A stretch of DNA of 46,519 nucleotides from Actinomycetes bacterium (lineage in GTDB: Bacteria; Actinomycetota; Actinomycetes; Actinomycetales; Actinomycetaceae): NCBI GenBank assembly GCA_023389315.1, contig JAEWEQ010000017.1, positions 1 to 46,519 of the forward strand, read 5' to 3'. This document shows positions 31,164-40,066 of this stretch, piece by piece. Numbering within the stretch: position 1 is the stretch's first letter; each line of letters opens with the position of its first letter. Below the pieces are notes generated by a model that was not told the origin of the DNA, made no database searches, and saw only the letters and a list, made by a program, of their open reading frames with translations. The position numbers and the translations under genes are program-made.

Positions 31164-32843
31164 CTAGATCGCTTTGCGGTAGCGCATCACCCCTACGCCG
31201 AGTACCGCCACGCCGGCGGCGAGGACGGCCAGCGCGGGGGTCAGCACGGAGGCACCGGTGGTGGCTAGGGCACCACCGGGGCTCATCCCGGCGGCAGCAT
31301 AGTCGGCTGCAGTCGGGATGCAGATTTCTCCCTTGGCGTCTCGCCACACGGTTTTCGATCCAGGAGCGCCGACCTCGGACCCCAGGTCGAAGTGCCCGTC
31401 GTTAGCGCCGGAGCCGCTACCGACGTTGAAGGTGAGGGTGGTCTTACCGCTGATGCGGGTGCCATCCGTCTTGGTGGCGGTCTGGGTGATACCTACTTTG
31501 TAGGTACCGGCAGCGGTGAACACCCAGTTGGGGTGCACGTGGGTGTTGCGCGGGATGGTGATGGCCCCTGATCCGGAGCTGCCGCTCCCCGCAAACCAGC
31601 GTTGACCAACGGGCTGTCCGAGTCCCCCGGAGGTGAATACTTCCATGGTGCCGGGCCCGGAGAAGGAGGTTAGCTGCCAGGTGACTTCACCGGTGGTCTT
31701 TTCCATCACTGAGGCGTTCATTGTGTTCGCACCAACCCACGGCACTCCTCGGACCTGGGTGGAACCGATCATCCATACGTTAGTACCAGCTGGAATCGAG
31801 CCGATGGCAGTGGGGACGGTGGCTTTGCCTTTGTCCCCTACCAGGAAGGGTATGCTTTCGGGCTCCACCCAGCGGGCCGGAGCGGTGCGGTCGTCCTTCA
31901 GGCGTGGCAGGAGGGTTTCTGCCCCGCTGCCGCCTTCTTGGTGCGGGAAGCAGGTTGCCTGCGCGGGGGCAGCAGGTGCCGCGGGGGCGGCGGGTGCGGC
32001 TGGAGCCGGGGCGTTCGCCGCCGGCGAGGACGGTGCATTAGTCACCGGTGCCGTGGTGCTGTTAGCGGGGGGCGGGGTTTGGGTTTCGCCGGGTGCGGGA
32101 GCGGAGGTCTCATTCGGCGGCGCAGTAGTGCCGCCAGTGGGGGGAGGAGTGGTTCCACTGTCGCTTGGAGGCGGGGTCTGCGCGTTCGGGTCCTGGGCGG
32201 AAGGCTTCACTACCCAGGTGTAGGTGGCGGTGTTAGAGGTGGCGGTTTGCCCGTTCTTAGCGCCCGTGGCGTTCACCTTCATAATGTAGGTGCCGGGCTT
32301 TTCGAACAGCCAGTATGCGTGCGTGTGCGCGGGGAAGGATTGTTCGCGCACCGCCCCGGTCTTTAGTTCGAATCCGTCTTTCAGTAGGGGCTGCAAACCA
32401 CCGAACATACCACCTCCGTAAAGCATCACCTTGCCGGGGCCTTGGACGCTAAGGAAGTTGATGTCAATGGCGTTGAACCCATCGCCCTGCACTCCCATGG
32501 TGTCCCAACCGGGCCACAGCAGATTTTGGTCTTGTACCTGTGGCAGCATGTAACCGGGAATTTTGATTCCATCCAACTGCGCGGTCTCGGTTTGGTAAGC
32601 CTCACCCTTGACAACCAAGGTCACTTCTTCGGGGGCGCGTTGCACGTGCTGGCCGGTGATGTCTTCTTTCAGGTTCAGCGTGAGCTTCCCATCTTCGGCG
32701 GTGACGTTGAAGATATCGGTATGCCCTGTGTCGAAGCTGAGGCTGGCATTCGCGACGGAACCCAGCGGTGTAACTATTGTGATAACGGCGGTGAACAGGG
32801 CCACTAGCAGCACTGCCCACGGTCGAGCGATTGCGTTTCGCAC
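31164..32843 (-). CDS. LAxTG wall-anchored protein with two anchored-repeat domains
   Basis: A 559-residue exported protein and first gene of the locus. Signal peptide about 1-33; repeat domain 1 about 38-212 (TGHTDIF with H41, LPQVQDQNLLWPGW, AHTHAYWLFEKPGTY with HxH 173-175); an 85-residue Pro/Thr/Ala linker ending in five AAP units; repeat domain 2 about 298-475 (THVHPNWVFTAAGTY, HxH 435-437); a further GHFDLG half-motif at 483-488; then LATTG (526-530), a hydrophobic run and the basic tail RYRKAI. LAxTG is the usual signal of class E sortases, so it should be covalently wall-linked. The start is GTG 32843 with AGGAAGG upstream. The Zur-like palindrome lies about 50 bases before it. Confidence 0.9.
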   Translation of the reverse strand: MRNAIARPWAVLLVALFTAVITIVTPLGSVANASLSFDTGHTDIFNVTAEDGKLTLNLKEDITGQHVQRAPEEVTLVVKGEAYQTETAQLDGIKIPGYMLPQVQDQNLLWPGWDTMGVQGDGFNAIDINFLSVQGPGKVMLYGGGMFGGLQPLLKDGFELKTGAVREQSFPAHTHAYWLFEKPGTYIMKVNATGAKNGQTATSNTATYTWVVKPSAQDPNAQTPPPSDSGTTPPPTGGTTAPPNETSAPAPGETQTPPPANSTTAPVTNAPSSPAANAPAPAAPAAPAAPAAPAQATCFPHQEGGSGAETLLPRLKDDRTAPARWVEPESIPFLVGDKGKATVPTAIGSIPAGTNVWMIGSTQVRGVPWVGANTMNASVMEKTTGEVTWQLTSFSGPGTMEVFTSGGLGQPVGQRWFAGSGSSGSGAITIPRNTHVHPNWVFTAAGTYKVGITQTATKTDGTRISGKTTLTFNVGSGSGANDGHFDLGSEVGAPGSKTVWRDAKGEICIPTAADYAAAGMSPGGALATTGASVLTPALAVLAAGVAVLGVGVMRYRKAI

Positions 32844-32892
32844 AGCGTGCCTTCCTAAAGTGGTGCGGCGACTTCAGCCACCACAATGCTAA

Positions 32893-32907
32893 TGAGAACC
32901 GTTATCA
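32893..32907. promoter_or_regulatory. Zur-box-like 7-1-7 palindrome before the ABC locus
   Basis: TGAGAAC-C-GTTATCA is a 7-1-7 inverted repeat with one mismatch, 50 bases before the first gene of the locus. Its layout and bases resemble actinobacterial Zur (zinc uptake regulator) sites of the TGAxAAxxxTTxTCA type. A weaker related sequence, matching 10 of 15 positions on the other strand, lies at 32944-32958. Zinc-starvation induction is therefore plausible but untested. Confidence 0.5.
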
Positions 32908-33036
32908 CATTTTAGGCGGGCGCACCGTTCGCGTCAATGCAAATAGTAATCGTTCTCGGTACGCTTTGTCACATCTATGTCCGAACAAATCTAAAGACTC
33001 TAGCGCGCGCTATTGACACTGCCGCACAGTAAAGGG

Positions 33037-33125
33037 GCCTCGCCCCCGGGCGCCCGGGCCGGGCGGGGTGGAAAAACCGAGCCAGGGTGATGATCGTGCC
33101 TCGCCCCCGGGCGCCCGGGCCGGGC
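33037..33125. repeat. 28-bp GC palindromic repeat, two copies
   Basis: An identical 28-bp sequence occurs at 33037-33064 and 33098-33125 (61-bp offset). Each copy contains the perfect 14-bp palindrome CCCGGGCGCCCGGG. The 358-bp stretch 32844-33201 otherwise holds the ABC-locus promoter region and the purA terminator; no gene is supported in it. The copies resemble repetitive extragenic palindromes. Confidence 0.75.
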
Positions 33126-33163
33126 AAGGTTAACGAACCGGGCACAGGCGCCAAACAGAGCAC

Positions 33164-33192
33164 CCGGCCCGCCCCAACTCATGGCGGGCCGG
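33164..33192 (-). terminator. Hairpin terminator of purA
   Basis: A perfect 10-bp stem (CCGGCCCGCC 33164-33173 with GGCGGGCCGG 33183-33192) and 9-base loop begins about ten bases after the purA stop. The minus-strand 3' side continues with GTGCTCTGTTTGG, a weak T tract, so termination is likely but not certain. Confidence 0.6.
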
Positions 33193-33201
33193 CGCCCTCC
33201 C

Positions 33202-34479
33202 CTACCGGGGTATGACGATGGCGGCTTCGCGGTCCGCCCCCACGCCTATCACGCTCACGCGGGCGCGAGATTGTTCTTCCAAGAACGTGATGTAGTCGCG
33301 CGCCGCCTGCGGCAATTCCTCTACCGAACGCGCCCCGGTGATGTCTTCTTCCCAGCCGGGCACCATTTCATAGATCGGCTTAGCGTGGTGGAACGCGGAC
33401 TGGTCGGCGGGCATTTCATCGAAACGCTCCCCGTCGACCTCGTAAGCCACACACACCGGGATTTCTTTATACCCAGTGAGCACGTCCAACTTGGTCACCA
33501 CCAGGTCGGTCACCCCGTTGACGCGGGTGGCGTAGCGCCCGACCACCGCGTCAAACCAGCCGCAGCGGCGGGGACGCCCGGTGGTGACGCCGTATTCGCC
33601 GCCACGCTGACGCAAGTCTTCGCCCTCGTCACCGAAAAGCTCGGTCGGGAACGGCCCCTCGCCCACGCGCGTGGTATATGCCTTGGTCACGCCCACCACC
33701 GTGTCAATGCGGGTCGGACCCACGCCCGCCCCGGTACACGCTCCCCCGGCGGTAGCGGAGGAAGACGTCACGAACGGGTAGGTGCCGTGGTCAATGTCCA
33801 ACATGGTGGCTTGCCCCGCTTCAAACAGCACGGTCTTGCCTTCGTCCAGTGCCTGGTTCACCAGCAGCGAGGTGTCAGCCACCATGGGCTTGACCCGTTC
33901 AGCGTAGGACAGCAGCTGCTGGACCACTTCATCAACTTCCACCGCGCGCTTGTTAAACACCTTCACCAGCAGGTGATTTTTATTGACCAGGGCGCCTTCG
34001 ACCTTCTGGCGCAGGATCGATTCGTCAAACAGGTCTTGCACGCGGATGCCAATGCGGTTCATCTTATCCGCGTAGGTCGGGCCAATGCCCCGCCCCGTGG
34101 TTCCCAGCTGCCGCTTACCCAGGAACTTCTCCGTGGTGCGGTCCATCAGCCGGTTATAGGAAGGGATCAGGTGCGCGTTGGCGGACAGCACCAGTTTGGA
34201 GATGTCGCGGCCCCGGGCCTGCAGTTCGTCGAGTTCTTGGAAAAGCACTTCCAGGTCAACCACCACGCCGTTGCCGATAACCGGCACCACGCCCTCGGAA
34301 AGAATCCCGGCAGGCAGCAGGTGGAGGGCGTATTTCTCCCCGTCCACTACTACGGTGTGGCCGGCGTTGTTACCGCCGTTGAACTTAACCACCATGTCGG
34401 CTCCGGCGCCGAAATGGTCGATAGCTTTGCCCTTGCCTTCATCGCCCCACTGTGTTCCCACGACGATTACCGCTGGCAT
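33202..34479 (-). CDS. purA: Adenylosuccinate synthase
   Basis: A 425-residue adenylosuccinate synthetase (IMP + aspartate + GTP to adenylosuccinate), the committed step to AMP. Signature GTQWGDEGKGK at the N-terminus with catalytic Asp13, His41 in NAGHTVVVDG, GRGIGPTYADK, and the GTP-site region GTYPFVTSSSATAGGACTG with VVGVTKAYTTRVGEGPFPTE. ATG 34479 starts the protein in the family register (MPAVIVVGTQ) with AAGGGA upstream; the frame extends 17 codons further without need. Single gene, away from the main pur cluster, flanked by hairpins on both sides. Confidence 0.97.
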   Translation of the reverse strand: MPAVIVVGTQWGDEGKGKAIDHFGAGADMVVKFNGGNNAGHTVVVDGEKYALHLLPAGILSEGVVPVIGNGVVVDLEVLFQELDELQARGRDISKLVLSANAHLIPSYNRLMDRTTEKFLGKRQLGTTGRGIGPTYADKMNRIGIRVQDLFDESILRQKVEGALVNKNHLLVKVFNKRAVEVDEVVQQLLSYAERVKPMVADTSLLVNQALDEGKTVLFEAGQATMLDIDHGTYPFVTSSSATAGGACTGAGVGPTRIDTVVGVTKAYTTRVGEGPFPTELFGDEGEDLRQRGGEYGVTTGRPRRCGWFDAVVGRYATRVNGVTDLVVTKLDVLTGYKEIPVCVAYEVDGERFDEMPADQSAFHHAKPIYEMVPGWEEDITGARSVEELPQAARDYITFLEEQSRARVSVIGVGADREAAIVIPR

Positions 34480-34611
34480 CTGAGTTTCCCTTCTTAGGCG
34501 ATCCGCTGCGAGGACGGTCGCGACTGTCACCCCACCGGGCGGATCTCACGCGCGGTGCGGGCGGGAGGGCTGTGCCTTCCCTTATGCAGTCTACACAGGC
34601 CAACGCAAAGC

Positions 34612-34645
34612 GGGAGGCGCTCCCACGATACGGGAAGCACCTCCC
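34612..34645. terminator. Bidirectional hairpin between putA and purA
   Basis: Arms 34612-34624 and 34632-34645 (GGGAGGCGCTCCC with GGGAAGCACCTCCC) form a stem of about 12 pairs with one mismatch and one bulge. On the plus strand it is followed by ACTTTTT; on the minus strand by GCTTTGCGTT. It should end putA transcription before the purA promoter. The rest of 34480-34798 shows no gene. Confidence 0.6.
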
Positions 34646-34798
34646 ACTTTTTACGTCACGAGGACGGTGCGCCAGGTTGGTAAGCCCGCGCACTGGCAAG
34701 CCTGCGCGATCCGGCGCGTGGCAACCACCACCGGCCACCACCCTAGGTGCGAGTTTGCGGGGCGAAACGCAGCCGCAGCTGGCCTCACCCGCGCGGTT

Positions 34799-37700
34799 TT
34801 ACTCCTCCACCAACACTTGCTCGCTCAGCGGCGTGCGGTTACCGAAACGGTGGTTGGTGATCGAGATCGCCTGCTCGTGTACGAACGGTAGGATCTCAAT
34901 GCGCCCGGCGTTGGTCACCGGACCATCCCACACTGCTACGTCAATGGACCCAGCCACGGCGCGGCGCAGTTCGTCACCGCTTTCCCCGACCATCCGTACT
35001 CGCTCATCCAAGGACACCGGGCCTTGCGCCAGGCGTTGGACGAACCGCTTGGAGTTCTCACTAATGACTTCCACCCCGTAGTTAGCCAGCATCACTGACA
35101 ACTCGGTGGGCAGGAAGTCGCAGGCCGACACCGTCAGTTCCATCGGTACCGTTGCGCCCGCCCGCAGGTGGCGTTCAAAGGCGGTGGCGTCGGACGGGTC
35201 GAAGTGGTGGATCTCCCCCATTGCCAGGCCGGCGGAAAGGACGCGCAGCAGTTCGAACATGCTCGCTTCCTTCCCCATGCGGATAGTGACGGGGGTGGGC
35301 AGGTAACGCAAAATATTGCGTTCCACCGGGATGCGGCTGGGGTCGTGCAGGGCGTCGAATTCCTTCAAGCAAGCGTGTTCGTCGGACTCCACGGCTTCCA
35401 CCAGGTGGGCGTAATCGTCCTCGGAAAGCAACTTGCGTCCCACCTCCAGCAGGTCCACCAGCTGCGGTTTGGTGACGTTGGCTTGGCGTTCCACCGCCGG
35501 CGGGAAGGACGGGTCTTCGCGCTGCGCGTCGGTAACTAGCGGTACGGAAGTGAAGTCACCGAAACCGAACAAGTAGTTCGGCCCACCGGCCTTCGCGCCG
35601 GTGCCCACCACTGAGCGCTTCCACCCGCCGAACGGTTGGCGACGCACGATCGCCCCAGTGATGCCACGGTTGACGTACACGTTGCCCGCCTGCACCCGGT
35701 TCAACCAGTAGTTGATCTCATCCGGATCCAGGGAATGCAACCCGGCGGTGAGCCCGTAGTCCACCTGGTTTTGGGCTTCAATCGCCTCATCCAAAGTGTC
35801 CACGCGCATCACGCCCAAGATCGGGCCGAAGTACTCCACCAGGTGGTATTCCGAACCCGGTTCCACACCCGAACGCACGCCCGGGCTCCACAGGCGCCCA
35901 GTGTCATCCAGTTCGCGGGGTTTGAGCTCCCACTTCTGTCCCGGCTCCAACTGGGTGAGGCCGCGCAGTAGTTTCTCCCCGGGCTTGGTCGATAGCGGAC
36001 CCATTTCCGCCCCCAAGTCATCGGCCCACGCCACGTGCAGGGAACGCACTGCGTCCAGCAGCTGGTCGTGCACCCGTCGGGAGAACCCGGTGGAGCCGAC
36101 CAAAATCACGTAGGAACAGGCCGAACACTTCTGCCCGGCGTGACCGAAGGCGGAAGCCACCACGTCCTTCACCGCCAGGTCCAGGTCGGCCGACGGGGTG
36201 ATGATGATGGAGTTCTTCCCGGAAGTTTCCGCCATGATGTTCAGCGTCGGATCCCAGGAGCGGAACAGTTCCGCGGTTTCCGCCCCACCGGTGAGCACCA
36301 CCCGCCCGATGCGTTTGTCGGTCACCAGTTCGCGGCCCAGTTCCCGCTCGCCCACGTCAATCAGGCCCAGCACGTCGCGCGGCACGCCCGCGTCCCACAG
36401 GCATTGGGCGACCATCGCCCCGCAGCGTTTGGCCACGCCCGCGGGCTTCAAGATCGCCGCACTACCGGCAGCCAACGCCGCCAGCACCCCACCGGCGGGG
36501 ATCGCCAGGGGGAAGTTCCACGGCGGGGTCACCAAGGTCACCGGCACCGGGGTGAACTCAGCGCCGTGCAGGCGATCCAGTTCCAGTGCCTGCTCCGCGT
36601 AGTAGTGCGCGAAGTCGATCGCCTCGGACACTTCCACGTCCGCCTGTTCCAAGGACTTGCCCAGTTCAGAGCCCGCGGCTTCGATCAGTTCGGCGCGTCG
36701 GCGTCCCAGTTCCACGCCGGCGCGGTGCAAAATGTCGGCGCGTTCGCGGGCGGATTTCTTCGCCCACTTGCCGGCCCCGCGGCGGATCTTCGCCAGGAAG
36801 TCCTCTAGCTGCTCGCGGGTTTCCACCCGTGCTTGCGCGATGATGTCTTCGCCAATGGTGGAGTCCGCTACCCGCGCGGCAATGGCTTTAGCCCATTCGC
36901 GGTTGGCAGGCAGCGACGCGTCCGAATCGGGGGTGTTGTTGAACGTCCAGCTGCCCGAGGGCGTGCGTGCCGGACGCGCCAAATCATCGTCGCTTTCGTG
37001 GTTGCGATCCTGGTGGCGGTTGGGTCCGCAGCGGCGTTCGCCCTCGCGCTCCATTTGCTTCACGGCCGCCAGGAAACGGTCCTTTTCTTTCTTGAACGCC
37101 GCATCGGAGGTGCCGATTTCAAAGATGGAGGCCATGAAGTTCTCATCGGCGGAGTTTTCTTCCAGGCGTCGCACCAGGTAAGAGATCGCCACATCGTATT
37201 CGTCGGGGTGTACCACCGGCACGTACAGCAGTAGGTTGCCCACGTCCTCGCGCACCGCGGAGGCCTGCTGGGTGGCCATGCCCGAAAGCATTTCGATTTC
37301 CACCCCGGCGCGCACTCCGCGCTCCCCCGCCAGTTCCCAGGCGGCGGCCACGGTGAACAGGTTGTGGCCGGCCACGCCCAGGCGGATGTTTTCAATCCGC
37401 TCCGGGGTCATCGCCCAGTCCAGCATCCGCAGGTAGTTGGCGTCGGTGGCTTGCTTCGATTCCCAGGTGGTCATCTCCCACCGGTGCATGAGCGCATCCA
37501 CCCGTTCCATCGCCAGGTTCGCGCCTTTCACTACGCGCACCTTAATGGGGGCACCGCCGCGAGCGCGTCGCTCGGCGGCCCACTGTTGCAGGTCTTTCAT
37601 CGCGTCTAGGGAGTCCGGTAGGTAGGCTTGCAGCACGATCCCGGCTTCCAGGTGCAGTAGTTCGTCGCGCTCCAGGATGCGTTTGAACACATCCAGAGTC

Positions 37701-38398
37701 AGGTGCAGGTCGCGGTATTCTTCCATGTCCAAGTTAATGAACTTGGTGGTTCCCGCGGTGGCGGCGTACTGGTACAGCGGTAGTAGTTGTTCCACCGCGT
37801 GCGCCACCACGTCGTCGTATCCCCAGGGGTTGTGGGGGCCGGTGACGGCGGAGACTTTCAAGGACACGTAGTCGATGTCGTCGCGGCGCAGCAGGCGGGC
37901 GGTGTCTGCCAGACGTTTAGCGGCTTCTTTGTCACCGAGGACGGCTTCGCCCAGTAGGTTCACGTTCAGTCGTGAGCCTTCTTTCTTTAGGCGTTCGATG
38001 GCCGGCCCCAGTTTGGCGTCGGTCACGTCGACCACCAGGTCGCCCACTAGGCGGGCGAAGACTTTGCGGGCGGCGGGGACGGCGATTTCGGGAACCAGTT
38101 TCCCGGCGGTGCCACCCACCAGGGCGGGGGCGCGTAGGTACCAGGGCAGGAACTTGGGGTTGCGGGCCCCGATTTCTGCCAGGTGGTTGGCGGCGACTTC
38201 TTGGTCTTCGGGTCGCACTACGCCATCGACGAATGACACGGTGTAGTCCAGACCGCCCTCGTCATCGAGGACGTCTGCGAGCAGTTTTGCGGCCGGGTCG
38301 ATGGGGTATTTGGTGGATTCATCTGCCCACCGGCGGGCCCGCGCCAGCGCTCGGTCGGCGATTGCGCTGAAGTCGGTTGGTGAATTGCTCGCTGCCAT
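34799..38398 (-). CDS. putA: Bifunctional proline dehydrogenase / P5C dehydrogenase
   Basis: A 1199-residue PutA that oxidises proline to glutamate in two steps. The FAD proline dehydrogenase domain (about 75-450) contains YVSLKVSAV, INLDMEEYRDL, VRVVKGANLAME and the substrate arginines in VRRLEENSADENF (about 409-421). A charged linker (about 455-485) leads to the aldehyde dehydrogenase domain (about 500-1000), with PPWNFPLAIPAGG, Glu724 in MAETSGKNS and catalytic Cys758 in GHAGQKCSACS. A C-terminal region (about 1005-1199) follows, as in long actinobacterial PutA. No N-terminal DNA-binding domain, so it is not its own repressor. GAGAGG precedes the ATG by six bases. putP, the proline transporter, lies upstream with its own terminator. 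Confidence 0.95.
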   Translation of the reverse strand: MAASNSPTDFSAIADRALARARRWADESTKYPIDPAAKLLADVLDDEGGLDYTVSFVDGVVRPEDQEVAANHLAEIGARNPKFLPWYLRAPALVGGTAGKLVPEIAVPAARKVFARLVGDLVVDVTDAKLGPAIERLKKEGSRLNVNLLGEAVLGDKEAAKRLADTARLLRRDDIDYVSLKVSAVTGPHNPWGYDDVVAHAVEQLLPLYQYAATAGTTKFINLDMEEYRDLHLTLDVFKRILERDELLHLEAGIVLQAYLPDSLDAMKDLQQWAAERRARGGAPIKVRVVKGANLAMERVDALMHRWEMTTWESKQATDANYLRMLDWAMTPERIENIRLGVAGHNLFTVAAAWELAGERGVRAGVEIEMLSGMATQQASAVREDVGNLLLYVPVVHPDEYDVAISYLVRRLEENSADENFMASIFEIGTSDAAFKKEKDRFLAAVKQMEREGERRCGPNRHQDRNHESDDDLARPARTPSGSWTFNNTPDSDASLPANREWAKAIAARVADSTIGEDIIAQARVETREQLEDFLAKIRRGAGKWAKKSARERADILHRAGVELGRRRAELIEAAGSELGKSLEQADVEVSEAIDFAHYYAEQALELDRLHGAEFTPVPVTLVTPPWNFPLAIPAGGVLAALAAGSAAILKPAGVAKRCGAMVAQCLWDAGVPRDVLGLIDVGERELGRELVTDKRIGRVVLTGGAETAELFRSWDPTLNIMAETSGKNSIIITPSADLDLAVKDVVASAFGHAGQKCSACSYVILVGSTGFSRRVHDQLLDAVRSLHVAWADDLGAEMGPLSTKPGEKLLRGLTQLEPGQKWELKPRELDDTGRLWSPGVRSGVEPGSEYHLVEYFGPILGVMRVDTLDEAIEAQNQVDYGLTAGLHSLDPDEINYWLNRVQAGNVYVNRGITGAIVRRQPFGGWKRSVVGTGAKAGGPNYLFGFGDFTSVPLVTDAQREDPSFPPAVERQANVTKPQLVDLLEVGRKLLSEDDYAHLVEAVESDEHACLKEFDALHDPSRIPVERNILRYLPTPVTIRMGKEASMFELLRVLSAGLAMGEIHHFDPSDATAFERHLRAGATVPMELTVSACDFLPTELSVMLANYGVEVISENSKRFVQRLAQGPVSLDERVRMVGESGDELRRAVAGSIDVAVWDGPVTNAGRIEILPFVHEQAISITNHRFGNRTPLSEQVLVEE

Positions 38399-38528
38399 TA
38401 TCTGCCTCTCATAGGTGGAGTTGGATACGTTGCTGGCGCGTGGCCTGGGAGTGCCAGGCGTCGCGGTTGCTTCTACTTTATCGATGAATGCGGAAGTTAG
38501 TTTTACTTTACGTGCTATCTAAAGTGGC

Positions 38529-38568
38529 GATCCCCGCCCAGCTTGGATAGTTTCGCTAGGCGGGGATC
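38529..38568 (-). terminator. Intrinsic terminator of putP
   Basis: On the minus strand GATCCCCGCCTAGC pairs with GCTGGGCGGGGATC (14 bp, one G-U), loop of 12 bases, starting about ten bases after the putP stop and followed by GCCACTTTAG. It isolates putP from the putA promoter in 38399-38528. Confidence 0.75.
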
Positions 38569-38578
38569 ACGCTCGGGG

Positions 38579-40066
38579 TCATTTACTGAGTTCCCCCAGT
38601 GCTTGGTTGAACTCCGCTTCGATTTCGGGGTTCTCACGGTAGGTGGCTAGGGATACCACGATCGCGGTGATGAGGTTGAACAGGAAGCCGGGGAGGATTT
38701 CGTACAGGTCGAAGATCCCACCGGAGACGTTCCCCCAGATGCCGACCGTCACGGCACCAACGATCATGCCGGCGATAGCGCCTTGCGCAGTGAGCTTGCG
38801 CCAGTACAGGGACAGCAGCACGATCGGCCCGAAGGATGCTCCGAACCCGGCCCAGGCGAAGGCCACCAACGCCAAAATAGTGTCGGATTTCGGCCACGCC
38901 AGAATGGCCGCCAGGATGGACACGCCTGCCACCGCGATGCGTCCCAGCAAGATGCCGTCGCGGCTAGAGAGGGTGCGGGTGGTGAGGGCTTTGTAGATGT
39001 CTTCCACAATGGCCGAGGACGTTACCAGCAGTTGGGAAGAGATAGTGGACATGATGGCAGCCAGGATGGCGGCCAGCATGAAGCCGGCGAGGAGCGGGTG
39101 GAACAGCAGCTGACCGAGGCCGATGAATACGCCTTCAGCGTCGGGCAGTTGCCCGGTGTCGTGCTTGTACACGGCCACGCCGACCAGGGCGGTCACGGCC
39201 GCACCGATGGCAGCCAGCGCCATCCAGCCGATGCCGATGCGGCGGGCGGAGGCTGCTTCCTTGGCGGAGCGCAGCGCCATGAAGCGCACGATGATGTGGG
39301 GTTGGCCGAAGTATCCCAGGCCCCAGGCTAGGGCGGAGATGATTCCCATGACGGTGGCGGCGGCTAGTCCCCCACCGGTCCAGGACAGGACTTTGGGGTC
39401 TACCGCGTTGACGGCGTCCAGCAGCGGACCGATGCCGCCTACGTGGAGGATGCCGACTACCGGTATCATCACCAGGGCGGTGACCATCATGATGCCTTGT
39501 ACCACGTCGGTCCACGACACGGCCAGGAAGCCACCGACCAGGGTGTAGAGCACCACGATGCCGGCCACCAAGCTCATACCCAGGTGGTATTCCATGCTGA
39601 ATGAGGATTCGAAGAATTTGCCGCCGGCCACGATGCCGGAGGATACGTAGAAGGTGAAGAACACCATGATGATCAGGCCCGCGACGATGCGGATTAGGCG
39701 GGTGGTGTCGCGCAGGCGGGTGCCCAGGAAGGAGGGCACGGTGATGGAGTTGCCTGCTACTTGGGAGTAGGAGCGCAGGCGGGGGGCCACGAATTTCCAG
39801 TTCAGCCAGGCGCCGACGGTCAGGCCAATGGCGATCCAGAATTCGATAAGGCCGTTGAGGTAGAGGGCGCCGGGCAGGCCCATGAGGAGCCACCCCGACA
39901 TGTCGGAGGCGCCGGCGGAGAGGGCGGCTACGGCGGGGCCGAGGCTGCGCCCACCGAGCATGTAGTCGTCGAGATCGTTGGTGCGGTTGTATGCAAACAG
40001 GCCGATCATGATCATCGCTACCAAGTAGACAATCATGGCGATCGCCTGGTAGGTGATTTCAGACAT
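38579..40066 (-). CDS. putP: Sodium/proline symporter
   Basis: A 495-residue sodium:solute symporter of the PutP type with about 12-13 membrane segments. Visible family features: DDYMLGGRSLGPAVAALSAGASDMSGWLLMGLPGALY (about 33-69, the proline/sodium site region), LVGGFLAVSWTDVVQG, LAWGLGYFGQPHIIVRFMA and SQLLVTSSAIVEDIY. ATG 40066 has AAAGGAA upstream and matches the family start; an open frame of 21 more codons lacks support. It supplies the proline used by PutA. Its promoter lies in the shared intergenic region before the plus-strand SAM hydrolase operon. Confidence 0.96.
   Translation of the reverse strand: MSEITYQAIAMIVYLVAMIMIGLFAYNRTNDLDDYMLGGRSLGPAVAALSAGASDMSGWLLMGLPGALYLNGLIEFWIAIGLTVGAWLNWKFVAPRLRSYSQVAGNSITVPSFLGTRLRDTTRLIRIVAGLIIMVFFTFYVSSGIVAGGKFFESSFSMEYHLGMSLVAGIVVLYTLVGGFLAVSWTDVVQGIMMVTALVMIPVVGILHVGGIGPLLDAVNAVDPKVLSWTGGGLAAATVMGIISALAWGLGYFGQPHIIVRFMALRSAKEAASARRIGIGWMALAAIGAAVTALVGVAVYKHDTGQLPDAEGVFIGLGQLLFHPLLAGFMLAAILAAIMSTISSQLLVTSSAIVEDIYKALTTRTLSSRDGILLGRIAVAGVSILAAILAWPKSDTILALVAFAWAGFGASFGPIVLLSLYWRKLTAQGAIAGMIVGAVTVGIWGNVSGGIFDLYEILPGFLFNLITAIVVSLATYRENPEIEAEFNQALGELSK

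Noticed and set aside
33181..34497. A 438-codon open frame antisense to purA
   Set aside because: purA is unmistakable on the other strand, and the antisense product is His/Gly/Val-rich with no recognisable domain or ribosome binding site.
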